Part shown: in pieces, positions 26,745-35,612 of the stretch
Numbering within the stretch: the first letter of the stretch is position 1
How the letters are laid out: each line of letters starts with the position of its first letter
Assembly: GCF_904061905.1 (NCBI RefSeq)
Contig: NZ_CAJFCI010000075.1
Location: 1 to 64,000 of the forward strand
DNA from: Zestomonas carbonaria
GTDB lineage: Bacteria > Pseudomonadota > Gammaproteobacteria > Pseudomonadales > Pseudomonadaceae
Direction: 5' to 3'
Length of the DNA stretch: 64,000 bases
Notes under the pieces: generated by a model
Told to the model about the DNA's origin: nothing
Database searches by the model: none
Seen by the model: the letters and a program-made list of their open reading frames with translations, nothing else
Made by a program: the position numbers and the translations under genes

Positions 26745-28763
26745 TCAGAGAATGCGGCGGCCGTCCTCGCGGGTGATGATCACGGTGGCCGAGCGTGGGC
26801 GCCTGCCCGGGCCGTCCGGCCAGGTGCTGAGCAGGTTGCTGGCGGTCGAGCCTTCACCTGGGTGCTGGATGTTGACGAACAGGGTGCGGAAGTCCGGCGT
26901 CGCAGTGATGCCGGTCACTTCGGCGCCCAGCGGGCCGACCAGGAAACGCTTGACCTCGCCGCTGCGAGGGTCCGCCACCAGCATCTGGTTGTTACCGAAT
27001 GGGCCACTGGAGAGCTGGCTGCCGCTCATGTCGGTCTGGACCCACAACCTGCCGTCCGGATCGAACCACAGGCCGTCCGGGCTGGCGAGGATACTGTCGG
27101 CTCCCAGCGGGCGCCCTTTGGGATCGAGGCTGTCGCTCTGCGGTCCGGCGAGCAGGAAGATATCCCAGCGGAAGCGGGTGCCGGCATGGTCGCGACTCTG
27201 TTCGCGCCAGCGGATGATGTGGCCGTAGGCGTTGGCGACCCGAGGGTTGGCGGCATCGGCGACGGTGCGGGCGGTATTGTTGGTGAGGGTGAAGTAGACA
27301 TCGCCGGAGTCCGGATGCACGGCACCCCATTCCGGACGGTCCATCTTGGTGGCCCCGACCACGTCGGCGGCCAGGCGGGTATTGATCAGCACCTCGCCCT
27401 GGTCGGCGAAACGCACCCCGGCAACCTTGCAGGCCTGGCGGAACTTGCGGTTGTCGATATCGAGGGCCAGCCATTCGCCGCTGCCGTCGGCCTTGAAGCG
27501 CGCCACGTAGAGGGTGCCTTTGTCGAGCAGGCGGCCATCGCTGAAGCCTGGCCAGTAGCGGTCGCGGCTGACGTACTTGTAGAGGTACTCGTTCTGCGCG
27601 TCGTCGCCCGAGTAGCAGACCAGCGGCCGGCCGGGTTTCACCGGCGCGAAGATCAGCCCCTCGTGGGCGAAGCGCCCCAGCGCGGTACGCTTGACGGGTA
27701 CCGACTCAGGATCGAACGGGTCGATCTCGACGATCCAGCCGAAATGGTTGGGCTCGTTGCGGTAGTCGGCGATGGCGCTGGGGCCCTTGCGGGTGGCATC
27801 GAAGCGTTCGAATTCGTCGCCGGGCAGGGTGTCCCAGCCGAACCGGCTGGTGCTGCCCAAGCCGTAGCGAGCCAGCTCGCGCGGCAAATTGCTGTCGCGA
27901 GTGGCGAAGTAGCCGGCCCAGTTCTCTTCGCAGGTGAGGTAGGTGCCCCAGGGCGTGAAGCCATTGGCGCAGTTGTTCTGCGTGCCGCGCGTGGCGGTGC
28001 CTTTCGGGCTGTAGCGGGTCTTCAGCAAGGCATGACCGCGCGCCGGGCCGCTGATGCGCATCGGTGTCGCGGCGGTGATGCGTCGGTTGCGCGGGCTGGG
28101 GACGACCTCCCACTCGCCACGCACATCGCGGCGGACCTCGACCACCGATACGCCGTGGGCGTTGATCTCCTTGCGGACTTCCTCGGCGCTGGTGCGCTTG
28201 CCGTCGGTCACGCTCGGTCCGTTGGGGTGCAGCAGGGGCGCGTCGATGTATTCGTGGTTCAGCACCAGCAGGCCGTGATCCGAACGCCGGCCGCCACCGC
28301 GATGGCCGTCGATAGGGAAGAAGTGCATGCCGTCATGGTGCATGCCGGTCTGTTCCGCCTGGTCCCGGGCGCTGTTGCTGGCGTCGTCGGCGAATGCCGG
28401 GTAGCGCCCGGTGATCGGCGTGCCCCAGGGTATGAAGGGCGAGGCCCGGTAGCCCGGCGGTACGACGATCTCGTCCGGACGGCCGACCGGCACGGCACCG
28501 AACGGCAACCGGGCACGGGGCTTGGGCAGGTGCTGGGTCGTCTGCGTCCCGCCGCTGGCCAGGGCGGTCTGGGGCAAGGCCATGCCAAGGAAGGCCAGGC
28601 CTCCCATGGCGGCCGTTCCGGTCAGTACCTGTCGGCGGCTGAGTTGGCCGATCAGTTCGTTGATGTGGGGATTGTCGGATGAATTGCTGGGCAGTTCGTC
28701 GCCGTTGCCAAACAGGACGCTGCTGTCGTTGTGGTCGGTCAAGGTGGGGCCCTCCAGGCTCAT
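26745..28763 (-). CDS. phoX: PhoX-family alkaline phosphatase (DUF839), Tat-exported
   Basis: A 672-residue protein with a twin-arginine signal: SRRQVLTG with R43-R44, a hydrophobic core and a likely cleavage after ALA (about 69). The long n-region before the RR pair is usual for PhoX. The body shows the family's beta-propeller-like sequences, with PYSPKGTATRGTQNNCANG-type and LTCEENWAGYF segments; the conserved cysteine and acidic residues bind Ca/Fe cofactors in characterised PhoX. Role: extracytoplasmic phosphomonoesterase for phosphate scavenging. A CTGTCAT half-site lies upstream (minus strand, near 28831-28837), but I see no full Pho box. It is transcribed alone. Confidence 0.8.
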   Translation of the reverse strand: MSLEGPTLTDHNDSSVLFGNGDELPSNSSDNPHINELIGQLSRRQVLTGTAAMGGLAFLGMALPQTALASGGTQTTQHLPKPRARLPFGAVPVGRPDEIVVPPGYRASPFIPWGTPITGRYPAFADDASNSARDQAEQTGMHHDGMHFFPIDGHRGGGRRSDHGLLVLNHEYIDAPLLHPNGPSVTDGKRTSAEEVRKEINAHGVSVVEVRRDVRGEWEVVPSPRNRRITAATPMRISGPARGHALLKTRYSPKGTATRGTQNNCANGFTPWGTYLTCEENWAGYFATRDSNLPRELARYGLGSTSRFGWDTLPGDEFERFDATRKGPSAIADYRNEPNHFGWIVEIDPFDPESVPVKRTALGRFAHEGLIFAPVKPGRPLVCYSGDDAQNEYLYKYVSRDRYWPGFSDGRLLDKGTLYVARFKADGSGEWLALDIDNRKFRQACKVAGVRFADQGEVLINTRLAADVVGATKMDRPEWGAVHPDSGDVYFTLTNNTARTVADAANPRVANAYGHIIRWREQSRDHAGTRFRWDIFLLAGPQSDSLDPKGRPLGADSILASPDGLWFDPDGRLWVQTDMSGSQLSSGPFGNNQMLVADPRSGEVKRFLVGPLGAEVTGITATPDFRTLFVNIQHPGEGSTASNLLSTWPDGPGRRPRSATVIITREDGRRIL

Positions 28764-28854
28764 CAGGTGTCTACGACCTCGGCTTCGTCATGACTGCGGC
28801 GAAGGGTGAGAAAGACCCTAAGCCCCGCAGATGACAGCCCGGAGAAGGAAAAGA

Positions 28855-28882
28855 AAAACCCCGGCATTTCTGCCGGGGTTTT
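28855..28882 (-). terminator. rho-independent terminator of aceA
   Basis: AAAACCCCGGCA (28855-28866) pairs with TGCCGGGGTTTT (28871-28882) around TTTC. On the minus strand it ends in a T-run, 40 bases past the aceA stop. Confidence 0.88.
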
Positions 28883-28922
28883 CTGGTAACGCCCTCGGTC
28901 GGGGGACCGAGCGAACCTGTCC

Positions 28923-30518
28923 TTAGTGGAACTGGTTCATGGTGTTGTCTTTACCGCTGGCCTTCAGAGCGGCTTCGCCAGCGAAGTACTCCTTGTGGTT
29001 GTCACCGATGTCGGAGCCGGCCATGTTCTGGTGCTTGACGCAGGCGATGCCCTGGCGCAGTTCCTCACGCTGGACGCCTTTCACGTAGGCCAGCATGCCC
29101 TGGTCGGCGAAGTACCCTTTGGCCAGGTTGTCGGTGGACAGCGCGGCGGTGTGGTAGGTCGGCAGGGTGATCAGGTGGTGGAAGATGCCGGCGTGAGCCG
29201 AACCGTCGCGCTGGAAGGTACGGATCTTCTCGTCGGCGACCAGGGCCAGTTCGGTCTCGTCGTACTCGACGCTCATCAGCTTGGCGCGGTCGTAGGCGGA
29301 GACGTCCTTGCCTTCGGCAGCCCAGGTGTCGAACACCTGCTGACGGAAGTTCAGGGTCCAGTTGAACGACGGGCTGTTGTTGTAGACCAGCTTGGCGTTC
29401 GGGATGACTTCGCGGATGCGGTCGACCATGGCCTTGATCTGGCCAACGTGCGGCTTCTCGGTTTCGATCCACAACAGGTCGGCGCCGTTCTGCAGCGAGG
29501 TGATGCAGTCCAGCACGCAGCGGTCTTCGCCGGTGCCAGCACGGAACTGGAACAGGTTGGACGGCAGGCGCTTGGGACGCAGCAGCTTGCCTTCACGCTT
29601 GATCACGACGTCGCCGTTGCCCAGTTCGGCTTCGGAGATTTCTTCGCAATCGAGGAAGGAGTTGTACAGGTCGCCCAGGTCGCCCGGCTCTTTGGTCACG
29701 GCGATCTGCTTGGTCAGGCCTGCGCCCAGGGAGTCGGTGCGGGCAACGATCACGCCGTTGTCGATACCCAGCTCGAGGAACGCGTAGCGAACGGCGGCGA
29801 TCTTGGCGAGGAAGTCGGCGTGAGGAACGGTCACTTTGCCGTCCTGGTGGCCGCACTGCTTCTCGTCGGAAACCTGGTTTTCGATCTGGATGCAGCAGGC
29901 GCCGGCTTCGATCATGCGCTTGGCCAGCAGGTAGGTGGCTTCCGGGTTGCCGAAGCCGGCATCGATGTCGGCGATGATCGGTACGATGTGGGTTTCGTAG
30001 TTGTCGATCTGGTTCTGGATTTCCGCAGCCTTGGCGCTGTCGCCGGCTTCGCGGGCGGCGTCCAGGGCGGTGAACAGCAGGTCCAGTTCGCGCGAGTCGG
30101 CCTGACGCAGGAAGGTGTACAGCTCTTCGATCAGGTCGGAGACCGCGGTCTTCTCGTGCATCGACTGGTCCGGCAGCGGGCCGAACTCGGAGCGCAGGGC
30201 GGCGACCATCCAGCCCGACAGGTAGAGGTAGCGCTTGTTGGTGGTCTTCAGGTGCTTCTTGATCGAGATCAGCTTCTGCTGACCGATGAAGCCATGCCAG
30301 CAGCCCAGCGACTGGGTGTAGATGGAGGAGTCGGCGTCGTACTCGGCCATGTCCTTGCGCATGATGTCGGCGGTGTACTGGGCGATTTCCAGACCGGTCT
30401 TGAAGCGGTTCTGGGCGCGCATACGGGCCACGGACTCGGGGTTGATAGCGCTCCAGCTGCTGCCGAAAGTCTCTTTCAGAGCGGCTACAGCCTTGATGTC
30501 GTTTTGATATGCGGACAT
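28923..30518 (-). CDS. aceA: isocitrate lyase
   Basis: A 531-residue enzyme that cleaves isocitrate to succinate and glyoxylate in the glyoxylate shunt. The catalytic loop is KQCGHQDGK with C222 and H224 (KKCGH in the shorter E. coli type). This longer subtype, with an insertion before WIETEKPH, is normal for Pseudomonas. The ATG at 30518 has GAAGGA at the right distance; a longer upstream reading frame is an artefact. It is transcribed alone with a long upstream region containing palindromes and ends at a strong terminator. It competes for isocitrate with Icd, encoded about 8 kb away. Confidence 0.95.
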   Translation of the reverse strand: MSAYQNDIKAVAALKETFGSSWSAINPESVARMRAQNRFKTGLEIAQYTADIMRKDMAEYDADSSIYTQSLGCWHGFIGQQKLISIKKHLKTTNKRYLYLSGWMVAALRSEFGPLPDQSMHEKTAVSDLIEELYTFLRQADSRELDLLFTALDAAREAGDSAKAAEIQNQIDNYETHIVPIIADIDAGFGNPEATYLLAKRMIEAGACCIQIENQVSDEKQCGHQDGKVTVPHADFLAKIAAVRYAFLELGIDNGVIVARTDSLGAGLTKQIAVTKEPGDLGDLYNSFLDCEEISEAELGNGDVVIKREGKLLRPKRLPSNLFQFRAGTGEDRCVLDCITSLQNGADLLWIETEKPHVGQIKAMVDRIREVIPNAKLVYNNSPSFNWTLNFRQQVFDTWAAEGKDVSAYDRAKLMSVEYDETELALVADEKIRTFQRDGSAHAGIFHHLITLPTYHTAALSTDNLAKGYFADQGMLAYVKGVQREELRQGIACVKHQNMAGSDIGDNHKEYFAGEAALKASGKDNTMNQFH

Positions 30519-30921
30519 GGTGAATCCTTCAAAAAGTATGTGGTTGAGCACCGACTTTCCGCCTGAACCGCACGGTCGACGGTTCGTCGCTTGGCGTTCT
30601 GGGCGTTCGAGGAGAGGAGGACAGGGCGAGGATGGCGCTGTGGGGCGGAGGAGAGGACGAACAGTGGCAGGCCTTGGCATCGGTCGATGCTTTCGCTTGC
30701 CGGCTCGTGGATGCCGTTGGGCGATGCGATTCGATGACGCGGTCGATCTGACTGATACGTTGGATGCTTCCCCGTCCCTCAGGACAACTTCGTTCCAGTC
30801 GCAACCTCGTCGAACCGCCTTGTGGGCCGTGCAACACGGATCGGCTCGGTGGTGACCGGGACGCGATCCGGAGGCCCTTGGTAGGGCCTCTGATTAGCGG
30901 GAGCGGGGCCATCATGCCTTT
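30519..30921. other. gene-free stretch upstream of aceA
   Basis: No supported gene. The segment contains a purine-rich tract (about 30606-30665) and no clear terminator. It is probably the long 5' leader or promoter region of aceA. The palindromic cluster immediately beyond it is listed separately. Confidence 0.4.
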
Positions 30922-30998
30922 CGAACAAGTGTTCGTCAAACGTTTTGTAGTGATTTTTTATCACTACTACAAAAATTTTTAGAGACGACCGTTCGGTC
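30922..30998 (-). promoter_or_regulatory. cluster of three palindromes upstream of aceA
   Basis: Three perfect inverted repeats lie in 77 bases: CGAACA-N2-TGTTCG (30922-30935), GTAGTGAT-N5-ATCACTAC (30947-30967) and GACCG-TT-CGGTC (30987-30998). The middle one contains TGTAG (30946-30950) and a later CTACA (30967-30971), the half-sites also found upstream of icd. They lie 400-480 bases upstream of the aceA start, after the stop of the preceding gene. Operators for a carbon-metabolism regulator such as RccR are a plausible reading. Confidence 0.5.
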
Positions 30999-31011
30999 AG
31001 TTGGAGAGTGC

Positions 31012-31821
31012 TCAGTCCAGGGTTTCGACCTTCAGGCGCACGGTCATGTCGTCATGCCCCCGGGTCGAGTGTTGCCGGAGGAAACCGCTCTCGTTGGACT
31101 GACCGCTCTGGCTGGCGCCGCCGACGGTGAGCCATTCGCCGAGCCGGCCGCTGACCCGTGTGCTGGTGCTCTGCACGTCGATGGCGCCTTGTTGCGAGCG
31201 GCTGAGGCGGTCGTTATGGCTGTCGATGGTGACCTGCACGATGTCGCCGTTGAGGCGTGCGGTCACGTAGAAACCACGGGTGACGTCGCGGTACTGGGTG
31301 TCATTGTAGGCGCCGCCGTAGGGGCCGACGCTGGTGGTGGTCAGCGGCACGCTCTGGCCGACCTGGATCAGTGCCGGGTAGCCTTCGGTGGCCTGCACCT
31401 GCTGGGTGCCGCCGTCGCGGCTGGTGGTGCTGCGGCGAATGATGCGCACCTGGTCCTTGCCCCTGACTTCGCCACGGCCGGCCTGGACCTCCATGTCGCC
31501 GGCGCGCACGCTACCGTCGACGCGGTAGCCGCGCTCGTCGACATGGCTGGCGTCGCTGGTATCGACGCTGATCAGCAGGCGGCGTGGCTGGGTATCGAGC
31601 TGCTGGAGCAGGTCGCGCAGCTCCTGGATCTTTTCCGGTGGCGCGTTGACGATCAGTTGATTGCCATAGGCGCTGGCCTTGCCATCGTAGCCCAGCACCG
31701 ACTGCACCACCGGCAGCACTTCGTCGGCGGTGCGGTAGTTGAGCGGAATCACCTCGGTGGCGGCCAGCAGCGGCTGGCAGAGCACGAACAGCAGGGCGGC
31801 GAACAGCGCGCGCGGTCTCAT
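31012..31821 (-). CDS. stand-alone secretin N-domain (NolW-like) protein
   Basis: A 269-residue protein with a signal peptide (about 1-20). VIPLNYRTADEVLPVVQSVLG and LIVNAPPEKIQELRDLLQQLDTQPRRLLISV are the N1/NolW-like fold found in secretins of type II secretion and pili. The rest (YPALIQVGQSVPL, GFYVTARLNGDIVQVTI, and a serine-rich C-terminal region) resembles parts of the secretin core, but the protein is too short to form a channel. Role unknown; it is probably periplasmic. It overlaps the upstream gene by 4 bases, so the two are co-translated. Confidence 0.7.
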   Translation of the reverse strand: MRPRALFAALLFVLCQPLLAATEVIPLNYRTADEVLPVVQSVLGYDGKASAYGNQLIVNAPPEKIQELRDLLQQLDTQPRRLLISVDTSDASHVDERGYRVDGSVRAGDMEVQAGRGEVRGKDQVRIIRRSTTSRDGGTQQVQATEGYPALIQVGQSVPLTTTSVGPYGGAYNDTQYRDVTRGFYVTARLNGDIVQVTIDSHNDRLSRSQQGAIDVQSTSTRVSGRLGEWLTVGGASQSGQSNESGFLRQHSTRGHDDMTVRLKVETLD

Positions 31822-32450
31822 AGCAGGAAACTCCGCAGGTCGGGATCGGTGATGCTCATATCCCAGGCCTGGTCGAACTGCGCCTGGCGCCGGAGCACGC
31901 GGCCGGGATCGGCATAGAGGGCGTAGCCGTCGGGCAACTCGGGCTTGGGGCGCAGCAGCAGGCCGCGGTCGTCGACCAGCAGGAAGGCGACTTCCTCGCT
32001 GGGATGATCGGGGTGCAGCTTGCGGATGTGCAGGTTGCTCGACAGGCGGCGCGCCAGGGTGAGCAGGCGGTGCCCGTCCTTGACCGCGCGGCTGCTGTCG
32101 CGCAGGAGGATGCGCAGGCGGTTCTTCGGGTTGCCCAGCAGGAAGCGCGTGCAGGCGTCCTGGATGCTGCTGTGGTGATAGAGCCAGGGTTCGAGGTCGG
32201 GGCTGTACAGGCTCAGCGAGCGTTGCGCCTGTTGCAGCAGGGCCAGGACGTGGGCGCGTGCCGCATCGGGATGGCTGAAGCGCTCCAGTGGCGCATGGGC
32301 GCCGAGACGGAAGGGCGCGGGCTCCCAGCGCTCCGGCTCCCTGGGCAGGGCGGGCGGGTTGTGGACAACGAAACGCCCCGGCGACTGGAATTCGATGGCC
32401 GGCAGGTCTTCCGGTTTCCGTTCAGCTTGCGGGACGTTTTCGTCGCTCAT
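31818..32450 (-). CDS. hypothetical protein, DUF7931/PLD-like
   Basis: A 210-residue soluble protein. The sequence around RAHVLALLQQAQRSLSLYSPDLEPWLYHHSSIQDACTRFL and RLRILLRDSSRAVKDGHRLLTLARRL resembles a phospholipase-D-like fold but lacks an HKD catalytic motif. Pseudomonas homologues are sometimes labelled histone acetyltransferase-related because the neighbouring gene encodes a GNAT. It lies 14 bases after the GNAT gene and overlaps the secretin-N gene. Function unknown; RNA or phospholipid contact would be speculation. Confidence 0.6.
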   Translation of the reverse strand: MSDENVPQAERKPEDLPAIEFQSPGRFVVHNPPALPREPERWEPAPFRLGAHAPLERFSHPDAARAHVLALLQQAQRSLSLYSPDLEPWLYHHSSIQDACTRFLLGNPKNRLRILLRDSSRAVKDGHRLLTLARRLSSNLHIRKLHPDHPSEEVAFLLVDDRGLLLRPKPELPDGYALYADPGRVLRRQAQFDQAWDMSITDPDLRSFLL

Positions 32451-32463
32451 TCACACCTCGGTT

Positions 32464-32889
32464 TCAGCCGCTTTGCCGCACCATGTCCACGTGTGGAATG
32501 CCCGCGTCGAGGAACTCGTCGCTGACTATGGAGAAGCCTAGCCGCTCGTAGAAGGGCGCGGCATGTACCTGGGCGCTGAGCATCTGGCGGGTCAGCCCGC
32601 GGCGTTCCGCTTCCGCGATCACCGCGGTCATCAGTGCTTCGCCGACTTTCAGGCCGCGGTAATCCTTGACGACCGAGACGCGGCCGATGTGCCCGTCGGG
32701 CAGCAGCCGCGCGGTGCCGATCGCGTAGTCGCCGTCCAGGGCGAGGAAATGTACCGCGTGGGCATCCTCGTCATCCCATTCCAGCTCCGGCGGCACCGAT
32801 TGCTCGGCGATGAACACGGTTTCCCGGATGCGGCGCAGGTCGGCATTGTCCTTCTGCCAGTCGGCGACTCGCACATGCAGATCATTCAT
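32464..32889 (-). CDS. GNAT family N-acetyltransferase
   Basis: A 141-residue protein starting at the ATG overlapping the roxA stop (a TTG two codons upstream is less likely). RETVFIAEQSVPPELEWDD and the acetyl-CoA loop region RVSVVKDYRGLKVGEALMTAVIAEAERRG, which holds an R/Q-x-x-G-x-G/A-like pattern (YRGLKVGEAL), identify the ElaA/YjgM-like branch of the GNAT fold. The acceptor substrate is unknown. It is co-transcribed with roxA. Confidence 0.75.
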   Translation of the reverse strand: MNDLHVRVADWQKDNADLRRIRETVFIAEQSVPPELEWDDEDAHAVHFLALDGDYAIGTARLLPDGHIGRVSVVKDYRGLKVGEALMTAVIAEAERRGLTRQMLSAQVHAAPFYERLGFSIVSDEFLDAGIPHVDMVRQSG

Positions 32890-34048
32890 CGGCAAACCCC
32901 AGACTACCTTGTTTGATCAGTTCCCAGAGCAGGGTACGCCCCTCGTCGTTGCCCAGCCATTGGCCGAGATTGTCGATATGTAACGCATCGGCGCTGCAAA
33001 TCAGTTTCAGCAGCTCGCGCAGCGACGTGGAGACCAGCCGGCTCTGGCCGCTGGCGAACAGTACGAGGTCGTCGCCGACCTCCGACCAGGCCATGCGGGC
33101 GCTGGGGTTGCGGATGACCGCCGCGCCTTCTTCCAGGCTGGCGAGGAACTCCTGCTCGTCGATCTCGATGCCGGCGACCAGTTCGGGGTAGCGCGGTTCG
33201 GTCATGAACTGGCCGAACCAGGTCATCAGCAGGCGCTCGTCGCCCATGTGGCGGTCGAGCAGGGCCTTGAGGCGGTCCAGGGCGTCGCGCTGGATCTGGT
33301 TGGGGTCGCTGGCCGGTTGCACGTCGGCATCGCTGTAGCGCTCTTCATCGGGCAGGAACTGGCCCAGGAAGTCGGTGAAATGGGTCAGCACTTCGGCGGC
33401 GCTCGGCGCGCGGAAGCCCACGGAATACGTCATGCAATCATCCTCAGCGGTGCCACAGTGGGAGAGGAGCGGCGGCAGGTAGAGCATGTCGCCGGGTTCC
33501 AGCACCCATTCATCGGTTGGTTCGAATTCGGCCAGGATCTTCAGATCCGCGTGGGCCAGGAGCGGGCTGTCGGAGTCGCACACCTGGCCGATCTGCCAGC
33601 GGCGCTTCCCATGGCCCTGGAGCAGGAAGACGTCGTAGTTGTCGAAATGCGGGCCAACCCCGCCGCCGGGCGCGGCGAAGCTGATCATCACGTCGTCGAT
33701 ACGCCACTTGGGCAGGAACTTGAATGCTTCCAGCAGTTCGGACACCTCGGGCACGAACTGGTCGACGGCCTGTACCAGCAATGTCCAGTCGCGCTCGGGC
33801 AGGGTCTGGAAGGTTTCCTCGCTGAACGGGCCGCGCTGCAGTTCCCAGGGATGGGCGCCGTGCTCGATCACCAGGCGCGACTCGACTTCCTCCTCGAGCG
33901 CCAGTCCCGCCAGTTCGTCGGGCGAGATCGGGCTTTCGAAGCCGGGGATGGCCTGGCGCACCAGCAGGGGTTTCTTCTGCCAGTAGTCGCGCAGGAATTC
34001 ACGTGCGGTCAGGCCGCCCAGCAACTGTAGTGGAGTATCAGGATTCAT
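32882..34048 (-). CDS. roxA: JmjC/cupin ribosomal oxygenase RoxA (50S L16 hydroxylase)
   Basis: A 388-residue 2-oxoglutarate/Fe(II) oxygenase of the YcfD/RoxA family, which hydroxylates an arginine of ribosomal protein uL16. The facial-triad metal ligands are visible: H134 and D136 in PHFDNYD, and H197 in LLSHCG. It begins with GGLTAREFLRDYWQKKPLLVRQA, characteristic of the family. Length is normal. It starts a small operon with the GNAT, the DUF7931-like and the secretin-N-like genes. Confidence 0.88.
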   Translation of the reverse strand: MNPDTPLQLLGGLTAREFLRDYWQKKPLLVRQAIPGFESPISPDELAGLALEEEVESRLVIEHGAHPWELQRGPFSEETFQTLPERDWTLLVQAVDQFVPEVSELLEAFKFLPKWRIDDVMISFAAPGGGVGPHFDNYDVFLLQGHGKRRWQIGQVCDSDSPLLAHADLKILAEFEPTDEWVLEPGDMLYLPPLLSHCGTAEDDCMTYSVGFRAPSAAEVLTHFTDFLGQFLPDEERYSDADVQPASDPNQIQRDALDRLKALLDRHMGDERLLMTWFGQFMTEPRYPELVAGIEIDEQEFLASLEEGAAVIRNPSARMAWSEVGDDLVLFASGQSRLVSTSLRELLKLICSADALHIDNLGQWLGNDEGRTLLWELIKQGSLGFADE

Positions 34049-34083
34049 CGATAATCCTTTGAAATTATTGGAAAGCCTTAAAT

Positions 34084-34109
34084 AAAAACGCCCGGCGCAG
34101 CCGGGCGTT
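34084..34109 (-). terminator. terminator of purB
   Basis: The stem AACGCCCGGC/GCCGGGCGTT (34087-34096 and 34100-34109) has a 3-base loop and, on the minus strand, is followed by TTTTTATT. It lies 19 bases past the purB stop. Confidence 0.85.
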
Positions 34110-34127
34110 CAGGGGGGCTGTCACCGG

Positions 34128-35498
34128 TCAGATGCGCTTGGCCTGGGCGGCGGCGTTGCCGATATAGCCGGCCGGGGTGAGCTGCTTGAGCTCGGCCTTG
34201 GCGTCCGCCGGCATGTCCAGGCTATCGATAAAAGCTTGCAGGGCTTCGGGGCTGATGCCTTTGCCGCGGGTCAACTCCTTGAGCTTTTCATAGGGGTTTT
34301 CGATGCCGTAGCGGCGCATCACGGTCTGTACCGGCTCGGCCAGGACTTCCCAGCAGGCGTCCAGGTCTTCAGCAATTCGTTGAGCATTCAGCTCCAACTT
34401 GCTGATTCCCTTGAGGCTTGCTTCGTAGGCGATGACACTGTGGGCGAAGCCGACGCCCAGGTTGCGCAGCACGGTGGAGTCGGTCAGGTCGCGCTGCCAG
34501 CGGGAGATCGGCAGCTTGCTGGCCAAATGCTGGAACAGCGCGTTGGCGATGCCGAGGTTGCCTTCGGAGTTCTCGAAGTCGATCGGGTTGACCTTGTGCG
34601 GCATGGTCGAGGAGCCGATCTCGCCGGCCACGGTCTTCTGCTTGAAGTAGCCGAGGGAGATGTAGCCCCAGACGTCGCGGTCGAAGTCGATGAGGATGGT
34701 GTTGAAGCGCGCGATGGCGTCGAACAGCTCGGCGATGTAGTCGTGCGGCTCGATCTGGGTGGTGTAGGGGTTCCAGGCCAGGCCGAGGTCGCCTTCGATG
34801 AATTCGCGGGCGTTGGCTTCCCAGTCGACCTGCGGGTAGGCCGACAGGTGGGCGTTGTAGTTGCCCACGGCGCCGTTGATCTTGCCGAGCAGCTCGATGC
34901 CGGCGACCTGCTTGATCTGCCGCTCCAGGCGGTAGACCACGTTGGCCAGTTCCTTGCCCAGGGTGGTCGGCGAGGCCGGCTGGCCGTGGGTGCGCGACAG
35001 CATGGGCACGTCGGCGAACCTGACCGCCAGCTCGCGGATGGCGTCGGCGATCTGGCGCATCAGCGGCAGCAGCACTTCGTCGCGGCCGGCGCGCAGCATC
35101 AGGGCGTGGGACAGGTTGTTGATGTCCTCGGAGGTGCAGGCGAAGTGGATGAACTCGCTGACCTGGGCCAGTTCCGGCAGCTTGGCGGCCTGCTCCTTGA
35201 GCAGGTACTCGACAGCCTTGACGTCGTGGTTGGTGGTGCGCTCGATGTCCTTGACGCGCTGGGCGTGCTCGACCTGGAAGTCATCCACCAGGCTGTTCAG
35301 CAGGGCATTGGCCTCGGCGGAGAAGGGGGCGACCTCCGGGATGCCGGCGTGTGCGGCCAGGCGTTGCAGCCAGCGCACTTCGACCATGACCCGGAAGCGG
35401 ATCAGGCCGTATTCGCTGAAGATGGGACGCAGGGCGCTGGTTTTGCCGGCATAGCGGCCGTCGACGGGGGAAACCGCGGTGAGCGAGGAAAGCTGCAT
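34128..35498 (-). CDS. purB: adenylosuccinate lyase
   Basis: A 456-residue enzyme of the fumarase/aspartase superfamily. It acts twice in purine synthesis, on SAICAR and adenylosuccinate, releasing fumarate. The superfamily signature GSSTMPHKVNPIDFEN, SRTHGQPASPTTLGKEL with a catalytic His, and TTNHDVKAVEYLL are present. Length matches the E. coli enzyme (456). It lies 114 bases after hflD on the same strand, the usual mnmA-hflD-purB order. Confidence 0.95.
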   Translation of the reverse strand: MQLSSLTAVSPVDGRYAGKTSALRPIFSEYGLIRFRVMVEVRWLQRLAAHAGIPEVAPFSAEANALLNSLVDDFQVEHAQRVKDIERTTNHDVKAVEYLLKEQAAKLPELAQVSEFIHFACTSEDINNLSHALMLRAGRDEVLLPLMRQIADAIRELAVRFADVPMLSRTHGQPASPTTLGKELANVVYRLERQIKQVAGIELLGKINGAVGNYNAHLSAYPQVDWEANAREFIEGDLGLAWNPYTTQIEPHDYIAELFDAIARFNTILIDFDRDVWGYISLGYFKQKTVAGEIGSSTMPHKVNPIDFENSEGNLGIANALFQHLASKLPISRWQRDLTDSTVLRNLGVGFAHSVIAYEASLKGISKLELNAQRIAEDLDACWEVLAEPVQTVMRRYGIENPYEKLKELTRGKGISPEALQAFIDSLDMPADAKAELKQLTPAGYIGNAAAQAKRI

Positions 35499-35612
35499 GA
35501 GGGCGTTCTCGGACAGTCGGCTGACTAAAAAATGGGGCGCGTATCATACATGAAAAAAGCGCCCCGGCCTTGGCCGACCGATCAGCGTCGCGATCGGCCG
35601 GAAAGCGGCGGC

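Noticed and set aside
28764..28850. Possible Pho box upstream of phoX
   Set aside because: Only one CTGTCAT half-site is visible on the minus strand; the second half at the expected 11-base spacing does not match.
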